Positions 16,997 through 25,303 of a stretch of DNA of 64,000 nucleotides are shown here, piece by piece. Where the stretch lies: assembly GCA_040757335.1 (NCBI GenBank), contig JBFLXB010000008.1, forward strand, positions 47,199-111,198, in the 5' to 3' direction. The translations under genes were made by a program, and so were the position numbers. Source of the DNA: Nitrospirota bacterium. GTDB lineage: Bacteria > Nitrospirota > Nitrospiria > 2-01-FULL-66-17. Below the pieces are notes generated by a model that made no database searches, had not been told where the DNA came from, and worked only from the letters and a program-made list of their open reading frames with translations. Positions within the stretch are counted from its first letter, which is position 1; every line of letters starts with the position of its first letter.

Positions 16997-17910
16997 CGCA
17001 AGGCGCATTATCGCTGGTCGGATTCGGGCCCGGCCACGGCGAGCATTTGACGATTCGAGCCCGTGAAGCGATTCGCGAGGCCGAGGTCGTCGTTGGATAC
17101 CGGACGTATATCGATCTGGTGGCCGATCTCTTGGAGGGCAAGGAGGTCGTCTCCACCGGCATGACCGAGGAGATCGAGCGAGCCCGCGCGGCGGTGGAGG
17201 CGGCGCGCGCGGGGCGCAAGGTTGCCGTCGTGTCCAGCGGTGACGTGGGGATCTACGGCATGGCGGGCTTGGTGTTCGAAGTGCTGCGGGAGACCGGGTG
17301 GGAGGCGGGGCGCGATTTTCCGGTGGAGGTGGTGCCGGGTGTGACCGCCCTCTCGTCGGTGGCGGCGCGCATCGGCGCGCCGCTGACGCACGACTTTGCC
17401 GCGGTGAGCCTGAGCGACCTGTTGACGCCGTGGGAGGTGATCGAGCGGCGCCTGGACGCCGCCGGGCGTGGCGACTTCGTGGTCGCCCTGTACAATCCGC
17501 AGAGCAAGCGGCGGACCTGGCAATTGGGCCGGGCGCAGGAGATCCTGCTTCAGTACAAGGCGCCCGAGACGCCGATCGCGGTGGTCAAGAGCGCGTATCG
17601 CGAGGGCGAGCGGATCGTGCTGTCCGTCCTGGATCGCATGAAGGACGCCGAGGTGGGCATGCTGACGACGATCCTCATTGGCAACGCCAACACGACCCGG
17701 TTCGGGGACTACCTCGTCACCCCGAGAGGGTATACCAACAAGTACGCCCTCGACTCGGGCGAACTCTTGTACCAGGGCGTCGACCGGCCGGGCCGCTCGT
17801 TGTCGCGGCCCGCGGGGTGGACGCCGGGGACGGACCCCACGGGATCGGGTCCTCTTACGGAATCCCTCCCCCTGGCGGGGAGGGCTGGGGAGGGGGGCGA
17901 GCCCTCATGA
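16993..17910 (+). CDS. cbiH: Cobalt-factor III / precorrin-3B C17-methyltransferase
   Basis: The 305-residue tetrapyrrole methylase has LSLVGFGPGHGEHLTIRAREAI at the N terminus, VVVGYRTYIDLV, VAVVSSGDVGIYGMAGLVFEVL near residue 77 and EVVPGVTALSSVAARIGAPLTHDFAAVSLSDLLTPW. The last is diagnostic of CbiH/CobJ. It drives ring contraction with C-17 methylation. The protein is longer than usual: the final 35 or so residues (after GVDRPGR) are low-complexity and encoded by a G/C-rich inverted-repeat-like stretch at about 17866-17900. This may be an intergenic repeat absorbed into the reading frame. Confidence 0.93.
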   Translation: MTQGALSLVGFGPGHGEHLTIRAREAIREAEVVVGYRTYIDLVADLLEGKEVVSTGMTEEIERARAAVEAARAGRKVAVVSSGDVGIYGMAGLVFEVLRETGWEAGRDFPVEVVPGVTALSSVAARIGAPLTHDFAAVSLSDLLTPWEVIERRLDAAGRGDFVVALYNPQSKRRTWQLGRAQEILLQYKAPETPIAVVKSAYREGERIVLSVLDRMKDAEVGMLTTILIGNANTTRFGDYLVTPRGYTNKYALDSGELLYQGVDRPGRSLSRPAGWTPGTDPTGSGPLTESLPLAGRAGEGGEPS

Positions 17911-18683
17911 AGTATCCCGTCCACATCGTCGGCGCGGGGCCGGGCGACCCTGAGTTGATGACCGTCAAGAGCGTCCGGCTGCTCAAGGAGGCTGACGTAG
18001 TGGTCTACGCTGGGTCGCTCCTGAGCCCCGAAGTGCTTGCCCTGCTGCGCCCCGAGACCGAGCGCTACGACAGCGCGGTGATGGTCTTGGAGGACATCGT
18101 CGACGTGATGGTCCGCGCGGCCTCGTCCAGCCGGCGCGTGGTGCGGCTGGCCTCCGGCGACCCCGGCCTGTTCGGGGCGCTCGGCGAGATGGCGCGGCCC
18201 TTGATCGACGCCGGCCTGGAGGTGGAAGTCGTGCCGGGCGTCAGCTCGTTCCTCGCCGCCGCGGCCGCGCTGGGCCGCGAGTTGACGGTGCCCGAGGTCT
18301 CGCAGACCGTCGTTCTCACGCGCGCCGATGGACGGACGCCGATGCCCCCGACCGAGCGCCTCGTGGAGCTGGCCCGGCACCAGGCGACGCTGGTGCTCTT
18401 TCTGTCGGCCAATCTCGCCAAACAGGTACAGGCCGACCTGCTCGCCACCTACCCGCCCGATACCCCGGTGGCGGTGGTCTACCGCGCGAGCTGGCCCGAC
18501 GAGCGGATCGTGACGGGCGCACTCGCCGGGCTGGAGGCGCTGATCCGCGAGGCACGGATCACCAAGACCGCGCTGATCTTCGTGGGACGATTTCTCACCG
18601 CCGAGGGCACGCGGTCGCGCCTCTACGACGCCACGTTCTCGCACGGCTACCGGCGGGCGACCGCTCCCGCCGGTGCGCCGTGA
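17907..18683 (+). CDS. cbiF: Cobalt-precorrin-4 C11-methyltransferase
   Basis: The 258-residue tetrapyrrole methylase has VHIVGAGPGDPELMTVKSVRLLKEADVVVYAGSLLSPEVL at the N terminus, VRLASGDPGLFGALGEM near residue 73 and EVVPGVSSFLAAAAALGRELTVPEVSQTVVLTRADGRTPMP. This is the CbiF/CobM signature. It methylates C-11. The ATG overlaps the cbiH stop and the stop overlaps the cbiA GTG. Confidence 0.94.
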   Translation: MKYPVHIVGAGPGDPELMTVKSVRLLKEADVVVYAGSLLSPEVLALLRPETERYDSAVMVLEDIVDVMVRAASSSRRVVRLASGDPGLFGALGEMARPLIDAGLEVEVVPGVSSFLAAAAALGRELTVPEVSQTVVLTRADGRTPMPPTERLVELARHQATLVLFLSANLAKQVQADLLATYPPDTPVAVVYRASWPDERIVTGALAGLEALIREARITKTALIFVGRFLTAEGTRSRLYDATFSHGYRRATAPAGAP

Positions 18684-20092
18684 CGTGGCCGCGCCTCGTC
18701 ATCGCTGGCGCGCACAGCGGGGTGGGCAAGACCACCGTGACCCTCGCCCTCACGCTCGCACTTCGTGATCGCGGGGTGACGATTCAGCCGTTTAAGGTTG
18801 GTCCCGACTATCTCGATCCCACCTATCATTCGCTGGCCACCGGGCTCCAGTGCCGCAACCTCGACGGCTGGATGATGGGCGAGGCGGCGGTGCGGCGGTC
18901 GTTCGCGCTGGCGAGCGAGGGCGCCGCCCTCTCGATCATCGAGGGCGTGATGGGACTCTACGACGGCGCAGGACCGGCGACCGAGGCGGGGAGCACGGCC
19001 GAGATCGCCAAGTGGCTGGCCGCGCCCGTGCTGCTCGTGATCGACGCCTCGGGCATGGCCACCACTGCCGCCGCGCTGGCGCTCGGCTGCGCGCAGTACG
19101 ATCCGAAGCTGCCGCTGGCGGGCGTGATCTTCAACCGGGTGGGAAGCGCGCGGCACCTGGCATGGCTCAAAGAAGCCGTCGAGCGGGCCACCCCGCTTCG
19201 GGTCGTGGGCGGGCTGCCGGAGGAGGCGGGGATCGCGATCCCCGAGCGTCACCTTGGGCTGGTGGGCGCCGACCGCACCATCCTCACCGATGATGTGCGG
19301 GCGCGGCTGGCGTCGCTGGCGTGGGAGTGGCTCGATCTGCGGGCGGTTGCGGCGCTGGCGGAGCGCACGCCGCCTCTGGACGTCCCGGAGCCGCCGGCAG
19401 CTCATCCACGGCGGCGTCGCCGGATCGGCGTGGCGCGTGACGAGGCGTTCTCGTTCTACTATCCCGACAATCTCGATCTCCTGGAGGCGGTGGGGGCCGA
19501 GCTGGTCTTCTTCTCGCCGCTCGGGGACGAGACGCTTCCGCCGCGCCTGGATGGGATCTATCTCGGAGGGGGATATCCCGAGCTGCACGCGGCGCGGCTT
19601 GCCGCGGGGGAGCCCATGCGGACGGCGATCGCCCGGTTCGGACAAGAGGGCGGATCGATCTACGCGGAGTGCGGCGGGATGATGTACCTGAGCCGCAGCC
19701 TTCACACCCTGGACGGCGCCCGGCATCCCATGGTCGGGCTGTTGCCGGGAGAGGTGCGGATGCTGGCCCGGCGCAAAGCGCTCGGCTACCGCGAGGTCGA
19801 GGCGCTGGACGACCTGCCCCACCTTCCCAAGGGTGAGCGGGCTCGCGGCCACGAGTTCCACTACTCGGAGTGGGTCGCTGAGCCAACGCCAGCCGACGAG
19901 GTCACTCGTCCCTATGCGCTCATCAGCCGAACGGGGGAGCACATCGGCGTTGAGGGCGTTCGGTGGCGGAACGTGATCGCCAGTTACGTTCACCTCCACT
20001 TCGCCTCAAATCCCTGGATACCGGCTAGGTGGCTTGGTTCGATTGACAGCGGTATGAGGTGCGAACGCCAGGCAGTATCTGGCCAACCCTGA
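18680..20092 (+). CDS. cbiA: Cobyrinate a,c-diamide synthase
   Basis: The 470-residue protein has an N-terminal ATPase domain (VIAGAHSGVGKTTVTLAL, then PFKVGPDYLDPTYH and IIEGVMGLYDG). The C-terminal glutamine amidotransferase domain has the nucleophile cysteine in YAECGGMMYLS (about residue 330) and a late SYVHLHF histidine. It amidates the a and c side chains. It is last in the B12 operon. The C-terminal 20 or so residues beyond the ASNPWIP motif are not conserved in type. No obvious intrinsic terminator follows within 200 bp. Confidence 0.95.
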   Translation: MTWPRLVIAGAHSGVGKTTVTLALTLALRDRGVTIQPFKVGPDYLDPTYHSLATGLQCRNLDGWMMGEAAVRRSFALASEGAALSIIEGVMGLYDGAGPATEAGSTAEIAKWLAAPVLLVIDASGMATTAAALALGCAQYDPKLPLAGVIFNRVGSARHLAWLKEAVERATPLRVVGGLPEEAGIAIPERHLGLVGADRTILTDDVRARLASLAWEWLDLRAVAALAERTPPLDVPEPPAAHPRRRRRIGVARDEAFSFYYPDNLDLLEAVGAELVFFSPLGDETLPPRLDGIYLGGGYPELHAARLAAGEPMRTAIARFGQEGGSIYAECGGMMYLSRSLHTLDGARHPMVGLLPGEVRMLARRKALGYREVEALDDLPHLPKGERARGHEFHYSEWVAEPTPADEVTRPYALISRTGEHIGVEGVRWRNVIASYVHLHFASNPWIPARWLGSIDSGMRCERQAVSGQP

Positions 20093-20278
20093 ACCGGTAG
20101 CCAATCCCCGCAGGCGATCTCTGGAAGAGTCTATCTGGCGCGCTGAGCAGGTGGAGATCGTGTCGTGGCAAGGCCCGCGGTGCGAACGACGGGCTGGCGG
20201 GCTGTCTCAGCCGCGCTAACACGCGATGTGGACGGGCCGGGTGCTGAGGGATCCGTGGCAGGCTTGTGGCCAAATGGC

Positions 20279-20605
20279 TTAGCGGGTGACGGCTCTCAGC
20301 AGTTTAACGATCAGCCGCAGTTGCTCGTCGGTTGCGTCGTTGACGAATGTGACCGCGACTGCTCTGAGGGTGTGGGGGTGATCCTGGTGCGCATACTCAA
20401 AAAAATCCTTCAGGTCGACGCGCAGCACCCGGGCCAAACGCTCCAGCGTGTCCAGGGAGGGAAAGCCGGCCCCCACCTCGAGTCGACTCAAGTGTTTCGG
20501 GTCAATCCCGGTCCGTTCTGCAACTTGGTCCTGTGTCCAGCCTCGCCGCTTCCGGAGTTCTTTGATGCGCGCGCCCAGGAGTACCTTGGTCGATGTCGTT
20601 CGCAT
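20279..20605 (-). CDS. XRE-family transcriptional regulator
   Basis: The 108-residue protein has an N-terminal Cro/C1-type helix-turn-helix at about residues 10-65 (LGARIKELRKRRGWTQDQVAERTGIDPKHLSRLEVGAGFPSLDTLERLARVLRVDLKDFFEY). A short C-terminal segment of unknown function follows. The start at 20605 is chosen because GAGGGAGG lies 4 bp upstream on the minus strand; the longer open frame upstream has no family support. Its targets are unknown. It stands convergent to cbiA and divergent from the diguanylate cyclase gene. Confidence 0.85.
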   Translation of the reverse strand: MRTTSTKVLLGARIKELRKRRGWTQDQVAERTGIDPKHLSRLEVGAGFPSLDTLERLARVLRVDLKDFFEYAHQDHPHTLRAVAVTFVNDATDEQLRLIVKLLRAVTR

Positions 20606-20893
20606 AAACCTCCCTCGGGGGGTGATCGTCGTCCACAAGGGGAAGTTTAGGGAACTATGGGAAAGATGCCTTTTATTGCCAGAAAACTGTGTTTGAGATA
20701 GAGTACTCCACATCTCGCAGAGGTTTACGCTGTCGTTTCCCACCTCACAGGCCAGATCCCTGCGGCGTGCGGGTTCCATACCGACTGCGGGACAGTGGTG
20801 GGGTGGTGCGACTGCGATGTCAGGTGCCTAAAGTGACTGTGCGTCCGCTCGGAATGGGGCCGGGCGTGCCGAAGAGGATAAGGAGGTCCCCCC

Positions 20894-21799
20894 ATGCCCA
20901 CGCGGATTCTCATCGTCGAGGACGACAGAACCAGCCGGCAGGAGATGATTCAGGTCTTGAAGGCCTCCAATCCCTTTGTTGAGATCTTCGAGGCGTCTGA
21001 TGGGATTGCGGCGCTCAAGATCCTCGCGGAGGTGTCGGTGGATCTGGTCATCGCCGATCTCGTGATGCCCCACATGGACGGAGGCAAGTTGTTATCCGCG
21101 ATCCGGCAAGACGAGCGGTTCGAACACACGCCCGTCATCATCGTCACGTCAAAGATGGACATCCGGGACAAGCTCCTGAGCTTCGAGCGCGGCGCGCAGG
21201 ACTATCTCATCAAACCCTTCCATCCGGCGGAACTGGTCGCTCGGACCCAAGTGATGCTGAGGCTTCGGGCTCAGGTTCTGGCGTTCCAGGAACGAGCCGT
21301 CATGGATGGCCTGACCGGTCTCTATAACCAAAACTATCTCGCCGCGGCACTTGAACGAGAACTCAGACGAAGTCAACGGAACGGTCTCAATGTCTCCTGT
21401 CTGATGATCGACGTCGACGATTTTAAAGTGATCAACGATGTCCATGGGCACCTGGCAGGCGACGAGGTCTTACGCACAATCGGTAGATTGCTCCGAGCCC
21501 ATCTCCGCGGATACGATTTTGCCGTTCGATACGGGGGCGATGAGTTCCTCGTTGTCTTGGCCCAAAACACCTCGGAGGGGGCCATGACCGTCGCCGAGCG
21601 TCTTCGCGAGGTCGTCAGCAGCTATGTGTTTTTCCCAGGAGAGGCCTTGTCAAACCCGGTTCGCGTCACCATCGGGGTGGCCTCGGTGCCAGCCGGGTTG
21701 ATCGACACCGCCGAATGCATCATTCGGGCCGCGGATCGCGCGCTCTATCAGGCCAAGGCGGCCGGGAAGAACCAAGTTCGTCTATGCCAAGGCCTCTGA
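20894..21799 (+). CDS. Response regulator with diguanylate cyclase (GGDEF) output
   Basis: The 301-residue protein has an N-terminal receiver domain: acidic pocket VEDD, phospho-acceptor aspartate in LVIADLVMPHMDGG and the lysine in YLIKPFHP. A GGDEF domain follows, with the active-site motif RYGGDEFLV at residues about 212-220. An RxxD product-inhibition site (RGYD) stands five residues before GGDEF, so the enzyme is probably active and feedback-controlled. It makes cyclic di-GMP. AAGGAGG precedes the ATG by 7 bp. No partner kinase is adjacent, so it is an orphan regulator here. Confidence 0.92.
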   Translation: MPTRILIVEDDRTSRQEMIQVLKASNPFVEIFEASDGIAALKILAEVSVDLVIADLVMPHMDGGKLLSAIRQDERFEHTPVIIVTSKMDIRDKLLSFERGAQDYLIKPFHPAELVARTQVMLRLRAQVLAFQERAVMDGLTGLYNQNYLAAALERELRRSQRNGLNVSCLMIDVDDFKVINDVHGHLAGDEVLRTIGRLLRAHLRGYDFAVRYGGDEFLVVLAQNTSEGAMTVAERLREVVSSYVFFPGEALSNPVRVTIGVASVPAGLIDTAECIIRAADRALYQAKAAGKNQVRLCQGL

Positions 21800-22225
21800 C
21801 TTGAAGATCCAGTGTACTTCAGGGAGGTATGGGGATGACACGCACCCTCTCATGCCGAAAGCCCCTGGGATCGCCCTGCAGGACGCTGTCTGGCGGCGGT
21901 GGCTTGTAACGATCCGATTGAATTAGTTCGATTATCTGTGACCAATTTTGTGGCAATGTTCTCAGCCGTTCATCGTTCCATCGTCAATCGGTTCTTTCCA
22001 CAACTTTACCAACAAGTTGTCCGCAGATTCTGTTGACAGTCCGTCTCGCACTCGTAGATTTCGACGCTAACTTACGTCAGTTACAGAGACAGAGATCGAT
22101 CAACGGATCGCCTGAGTCGAATGGGTGACTGCGCACGAAAAGAGTCCGGGTCCCTTGGGCGGCCGGGAATACCGCGCGTTGACTTTCGGTCAGGTGTCGA
22201 GTAGGGTTCAATACTGACACTGGCA
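21800..22225. other. Intergenic region with candidate promoter
   Basis: No gene was found in this 426-bp stretch. A sigma-70-like pair TTGACT (22179-22184) and TAGGGT (22202-22207) with 17 bp spacing lies just upstream of the small secreted-protein gene and could drive the efflux operon. The rest shows nothing recognisable. Confidence 0.45.
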
Positions 22226-22636
22226 ATGAAGAGAGACATTCCCGTGCGATCAACATATCACCGGTCATCAGCCATCGGGATTCTTACCCTGCTGGCGGTG
22301 CTGATTCTGGCTCCTTGCCTGCACACTCAGGGAACGGAGATCGTCGAACCGCACGCGCCTGCGTCGCATGCCAGCGATCGGGATCCGTGCTGTTTTGATT
22401 CGTATACCCATCGGTTCGTTGAATCGCATCCGCCGTGTGCTGATGCCGTCACTGTCGCGCGGAGCACTACGAACCGAGAAACCGTCCAGCCGGTCACAGG
22501 CTCTGCTCCGGTTCCCGTCTCCTTAGAAGACTGGGGCCAAGCTGCCATCGAGTCGGCCACCCAGTTTCGCGAGAAACGCAGCCTCACGGTTCAATCCCCT
22601 TCTCTGTACACCCTGCACCGGCAGTACCGTCTCTAA
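22226..22636 (+). CDS. Small secreted cysteine/histidine-containing protein of unknown function
   Basis: The 136-residue protein has a hydrophobic N-terminal signal (IGILTLLAVLILAPCLHTQG). The mature part contains DRDPCCFDSYTHRFVESHPPCADA, a cluster of Cys and His that could bind metal. No family is recognised. It precedes a metal RND efflux operon. Another short secreted protein with a His-rich segment precedes the MerC-ZnuA fusion at 41900, so such proteins may be periplasmic metal-handling accessories. That role is inferred. The start lacks a clear ribosome-binding site. Confidence 0.6.
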   Translation: MKRDIPVRSTYHRSSAIGILTLLAVLILAPCLHTQGTEIVEPHAPASHASDRDPCCFDSYTHRFVESHPPCADAVTVARSTTNRETVQPVTGSAPVPVSLEDWGQAAIESATQFREKRSLTVQSPSLYTLHRQYRL

Positions 22637-22744
22637 ACCCGTCTCCGCATCTCAACGCTAGGTAAGTTTACTCAGCGTTCCCGACCAGGGTTCGCGGCCA
22701 TGGTGCACGCGCCAGGGTCTGGACACTTTGCTGCGGAGCGTTCG

Positions 22745-24088
22745 ATGACCAATGACTTTTCCACACGACGAGTGCTCGTCGGTTTGGTGTTCGTGATGTC
22801 TGTGTCGGCATGGAGCCAGCCGGTCGTGGCCGAGGACCGTGCAGCTCATGAAACGTCCCGTGCCGTCACCGTTGAAGCAGCGGTTGAAACCGCCCTCCGA
22901 CAAAACCCCGAGTTGAAAGCCCGCGAGGAGGAGCGGGAGACCGCCCAGGGCGCGCTGCGGCAGACGCGGGCGTACCCCAATCCGGAACTCGATCTCGCCC
23001 TGGAGACCGATCGGTTCTTTGCCGGAGATGGCGAAGGGCGCCGATCGATCGGCATCACCCAGACCATCGTCACGGTCGGCAAGCGGCGTCAGCGCCAGGA
23101 CAACGCCCGCCTCGGCGTCACGGTGGTCGAGCAGACGATCGACAATGCGAAGCGGCAATTGATCGCGGAGGTCGAAGAAGCCTTCTACCGGCTGTTGTTC
23201 ACACAAGAGCGCGTGAAGTTCGCACGAGAGCAGGCCGACCTGGCCAGCCGCTTAGTCGTCCTCAGCGAGGGGCGCTTCCGCGAAGGATTCGCGCCCGAAA
23301 TGGACGTGACCCTCGCCAAGGTCGACTATCACACCAGACTGCAGGAGGCCGTGGGTCTCGGGCAGGAACTGGTAGAGGCGCGGTCTGCCCTCAACACGCT
23401 CATGGGACAGGCGGCCGACGAGCCGGTGGCCGCCCACGGCACCCTGCGCGCCGCTCCCCTGTTCATGAAGAAGAACTCCACGCCTCAGGAGGAGGCGCTC
23501 GGGCGGCGGCCTGACCTCCGCGCCCTGACCGTCGAACTCGAACGGGCCACGGGTGAGGTGGCGCTCGTTCGAGCGGAGCGCGTCCCGGATCTGGCCCTTT
23601 CGCTCGATGTGACCGAAGAGCGGACCGTCTTCGATGCGCCCGGACTCTCTGACCGCGATCGGCTCTGGGGGGCGAAGCTGTCGATCCCCCTCCCGCTGTT
23701 CGACCGCAAGCGAGGGGAGCTGATGGCCGCGCAATCGCGCCTCCGGCAAGCCGAATCCGAACGCGCGGCCTTGCGGGTCCGCATCGCCCAAGAAGTCCAT
23801 GTGGCATTCGCGCGCATCGCCTCGGCCGAAGAACGGCTCCAGCACTTTGAGCGCGACGTGGTGCCCCTGGCCCAGAACAATCTCGATCTCACCCGACAGG
23901 CGTACGAACAAGGCTTGGCCGGGATTCTCCAGATCCTGGAGGCCCAGCGGCGGTTTGCGGAGGCGCAAGTCGGCTATCTCGGCGCCCAGTATGAGCACCA
24001 CGTGGCGCTCGTGGCGCTGGAGCGAGACATCGCAGGCCGGATGGGTGGAGCCCCCATGAGCCGCCCAGACGAAGGAGACAGGCCATGA
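22745..24088 (+). CDS. TolC-family outer-membrane efflux protein (CzcC/CusC-like)
   Basis: The protein has about 447 residues. A signal peptide (VLVGLVFVMSVSAWSQPVVA) is followed by two repeated outer-membrane-efflux domains rich in long helices, such as EVEEAFYRLLFTQERVKFAREQADLASRLVVLSEGRFREGFAPEMDV and, in the second half, NLDLTRQAYEQGLAGILQILEAQRRFAEAQ. It is the outer-membrane channel of the tripartite pump encoded by this and the next two genes. The ATG at 22745, with GGAG upstream, is preferred over an in-frame ATG at 22700. It overlaps the adaptor gene by 4 bp. Confidence 0.9.
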   Translation: MTNDFSTRRVLVGLVFVMSVSAWSQPVVAEDRAAHETSRAVTVEAAVETALRQNPELKAREEERETAQGALRQTRAYPNPELDLALETDRFFAGDGEGRRSIGITQTIVTVGKRRQRQDNARLGVTVVEQTIDNAKRQLIAEVEEAFYRLLFTQERVKFAREQADLASRLVVLSEGRFREGFAPEMDVTLAKVDYHTRLQEAVGLGQELVEARSALNTLMGQAADEPVAAHGTLRAAPLFMKKNSTPQEEALGRRPDLRALTVELERATGEVALVRAERVPDLALSLDVTEERTVFDAPGLSDRDRLWGAKLSIPLPLFDRKRGELMAAQSRLRQAESERAALRVRIAQEVHVAFARIASAEERLQHFERDVVPLAQNNLDLTRQAYEQGLAGILQILEAQRRFAEAQVGYLGAQYEHHVALVALERDIAGRMGGAPMSRPDEGDRP

Positions 24089-25137
24089 CACGATGGATGA
24101 ACGCGAGGAGATTCGGGTGGTGGGTCATCATCAGCGCGTCCGTGCTGGTCGGTGCGTGGCACCTGACGAATCCCAATCCGATTCGCGCCGATGAAGGGCA
24201 TACCCGTCCCGAGTCCAAGGCAGAGCAGCCCCATGCTGACGCCAAGGAAGCGGGCGAACCGGCCGGTCATGCCGAGCCGGAAGCTCATGCCGCCGATGCA
24301 ATGGAAGGCATTCGCCTGAGCGACGAGGCGAAGCGGAACATCGGCCTGACCGTGGAAGCGGCTGCGGCACGGACGATCCAAAAGGTCATCAGCATCAATG
24401 GCGTCGTCAAACCCCAGCCCAATCGCTTGGCGGCCGTTGGACCCAGGACCGAGGCCATCGTGGAGCGGGTGCTGGTCAATCCCTGGGATCGAGTAAAGGA
24501 AGGGCAGCTCTTGGCTGAGGTGCGGAGCCGCCAATTCGGCAATCCGCCCCCCCTGATTCCGCTCACCGCACCGATCGCGGGCGTGATCTCCAAATGGGAT
24601 GCCAAGGTCGGCGAAGCCGTGGGGCCGGGCTCGGTGCTGTTCGAGATTATCGATCCATCGGTGATGTGGGTCGAAGGCGATCTGCCCGAGCACGAATCGC
24701 AGCAGGTCCGGGTTGGTCAGGTCGCGCGCGTCAGCGTGGTCGCGCTGCCGGAGCGCGTGTTCGAGGGACGCATTGTCCGGATGGGCGGGATGGTCGAGCC
24801 CGAGAAACGCTCGGTGCATGTGTGGGTCGAGGTGCCGAACCCCAAGTATGAGCTCAAGCCAGAAATGTTCTCACAATTGGCGATCGTTGTGGGCAGCCGA
24901 TCTCAGGTCCTGGCGATCCCCAAGCAGGCGGTCCTCCGCGCCGGGGGCGAGTTGGTGGTCTTTGTCGAAGCAGGGGACGCGTACCTTCGCCGCAACGTGG
25001 CGACCGGGACTCAGGATGACCGCTACGTCGAAATCGTGCGCGGTCTCCAGCCCGGCGACCGTGTGGTCACGCAAGGCCACTACGAACTGCTGTCCTCGAT
25101 CGTCATCAAGGGCGGCGTCCAAGAACACGGGCACTAG
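24085..25137 (+). CDS. RND efflux periplasmic adaptor (CzcB/CusB-like)
   Basis: The 350-residue membrane-fusion protein has an N-terminal membrane anchor or signal (WWVIISASVLVGAWHL). A His/Glu-rich periplasmic segment follows (residues about 34-73, with repeated HADAKE and HAEPEAHAAD), then a barrel-sandwich hybrid region (RVLVNPWDRVKEGQLLAEVRS and APIAGVISKWDAKVGEAVGPGSVLFEIID). The C-terminal beta domains include AIPKQAVLRAGGELVVFVEAGD. The histidines near the N terminus suggest metal capture. It overlaps the TolC gene and is separated from the pump gene by an interspersed repeat. No CHASE or other fused domain is present. Confidence 0.9.
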   Translation: MTRWMNARRFGWWVIISASVLVGAWHLTNPNPIRADEGHTRPESKAEQPHADAKEAGEPAGHAEPEAHAADAMEGIRLSDEAKRNIGLTVEAAAARTIQKVISINGVVKPQPNRLAAVGPRTEAIVERVLVNPWDRVKEGQLLAEVRSRQFGNPPPLIPLTAPIAGVISKWDAKVGEAVGPGSVLFEIIDPSVMWVEGDLPEHESQQVRVGQVARVSVVALPERVFEGRIVRMGGMVEPEKRSVHVWVEVPNPKYELKPEMFSQLAIVVGSRSQVLAIPKQAVLRAGGELVVFVEAGDAYLRRNVATGTQDDRYVEIVRGLQPGDRVVTQGHYELLSSIVIKGGVQEHGH

Positions 25138-25262
25138 AGCCCGCCCATGAACGACCATCTGCGGCGTTGCCCCTGCGCATCCGGTCCTCACGTACGACCC
25201 AGTACGCTCCGGTCCGGTGCTCGCGGCGCCTTGCATCTGGCACATTCCTGGACGGCCTCAAA
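25138..25262 (+). repeat. Interspersed repeat copy 3
   Basis: The copy fills most of the gap between the adaptor and pump genes. It shares gaccatctgcggcgttg, the 20-mer cctcacgtacgacccagtac and ccttgcatctgg with the copies after cobT and cobS some 19 kb away. By eye it is roughly 80 percent identical to copy 2. It is again placed immediately behind a stop codon. Confidence 0.78.
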
Positions 25263-25303
25263 CCAACGACTACCTGGGACAGGCTCTTAAGGAGGCATTG
25301 AGC

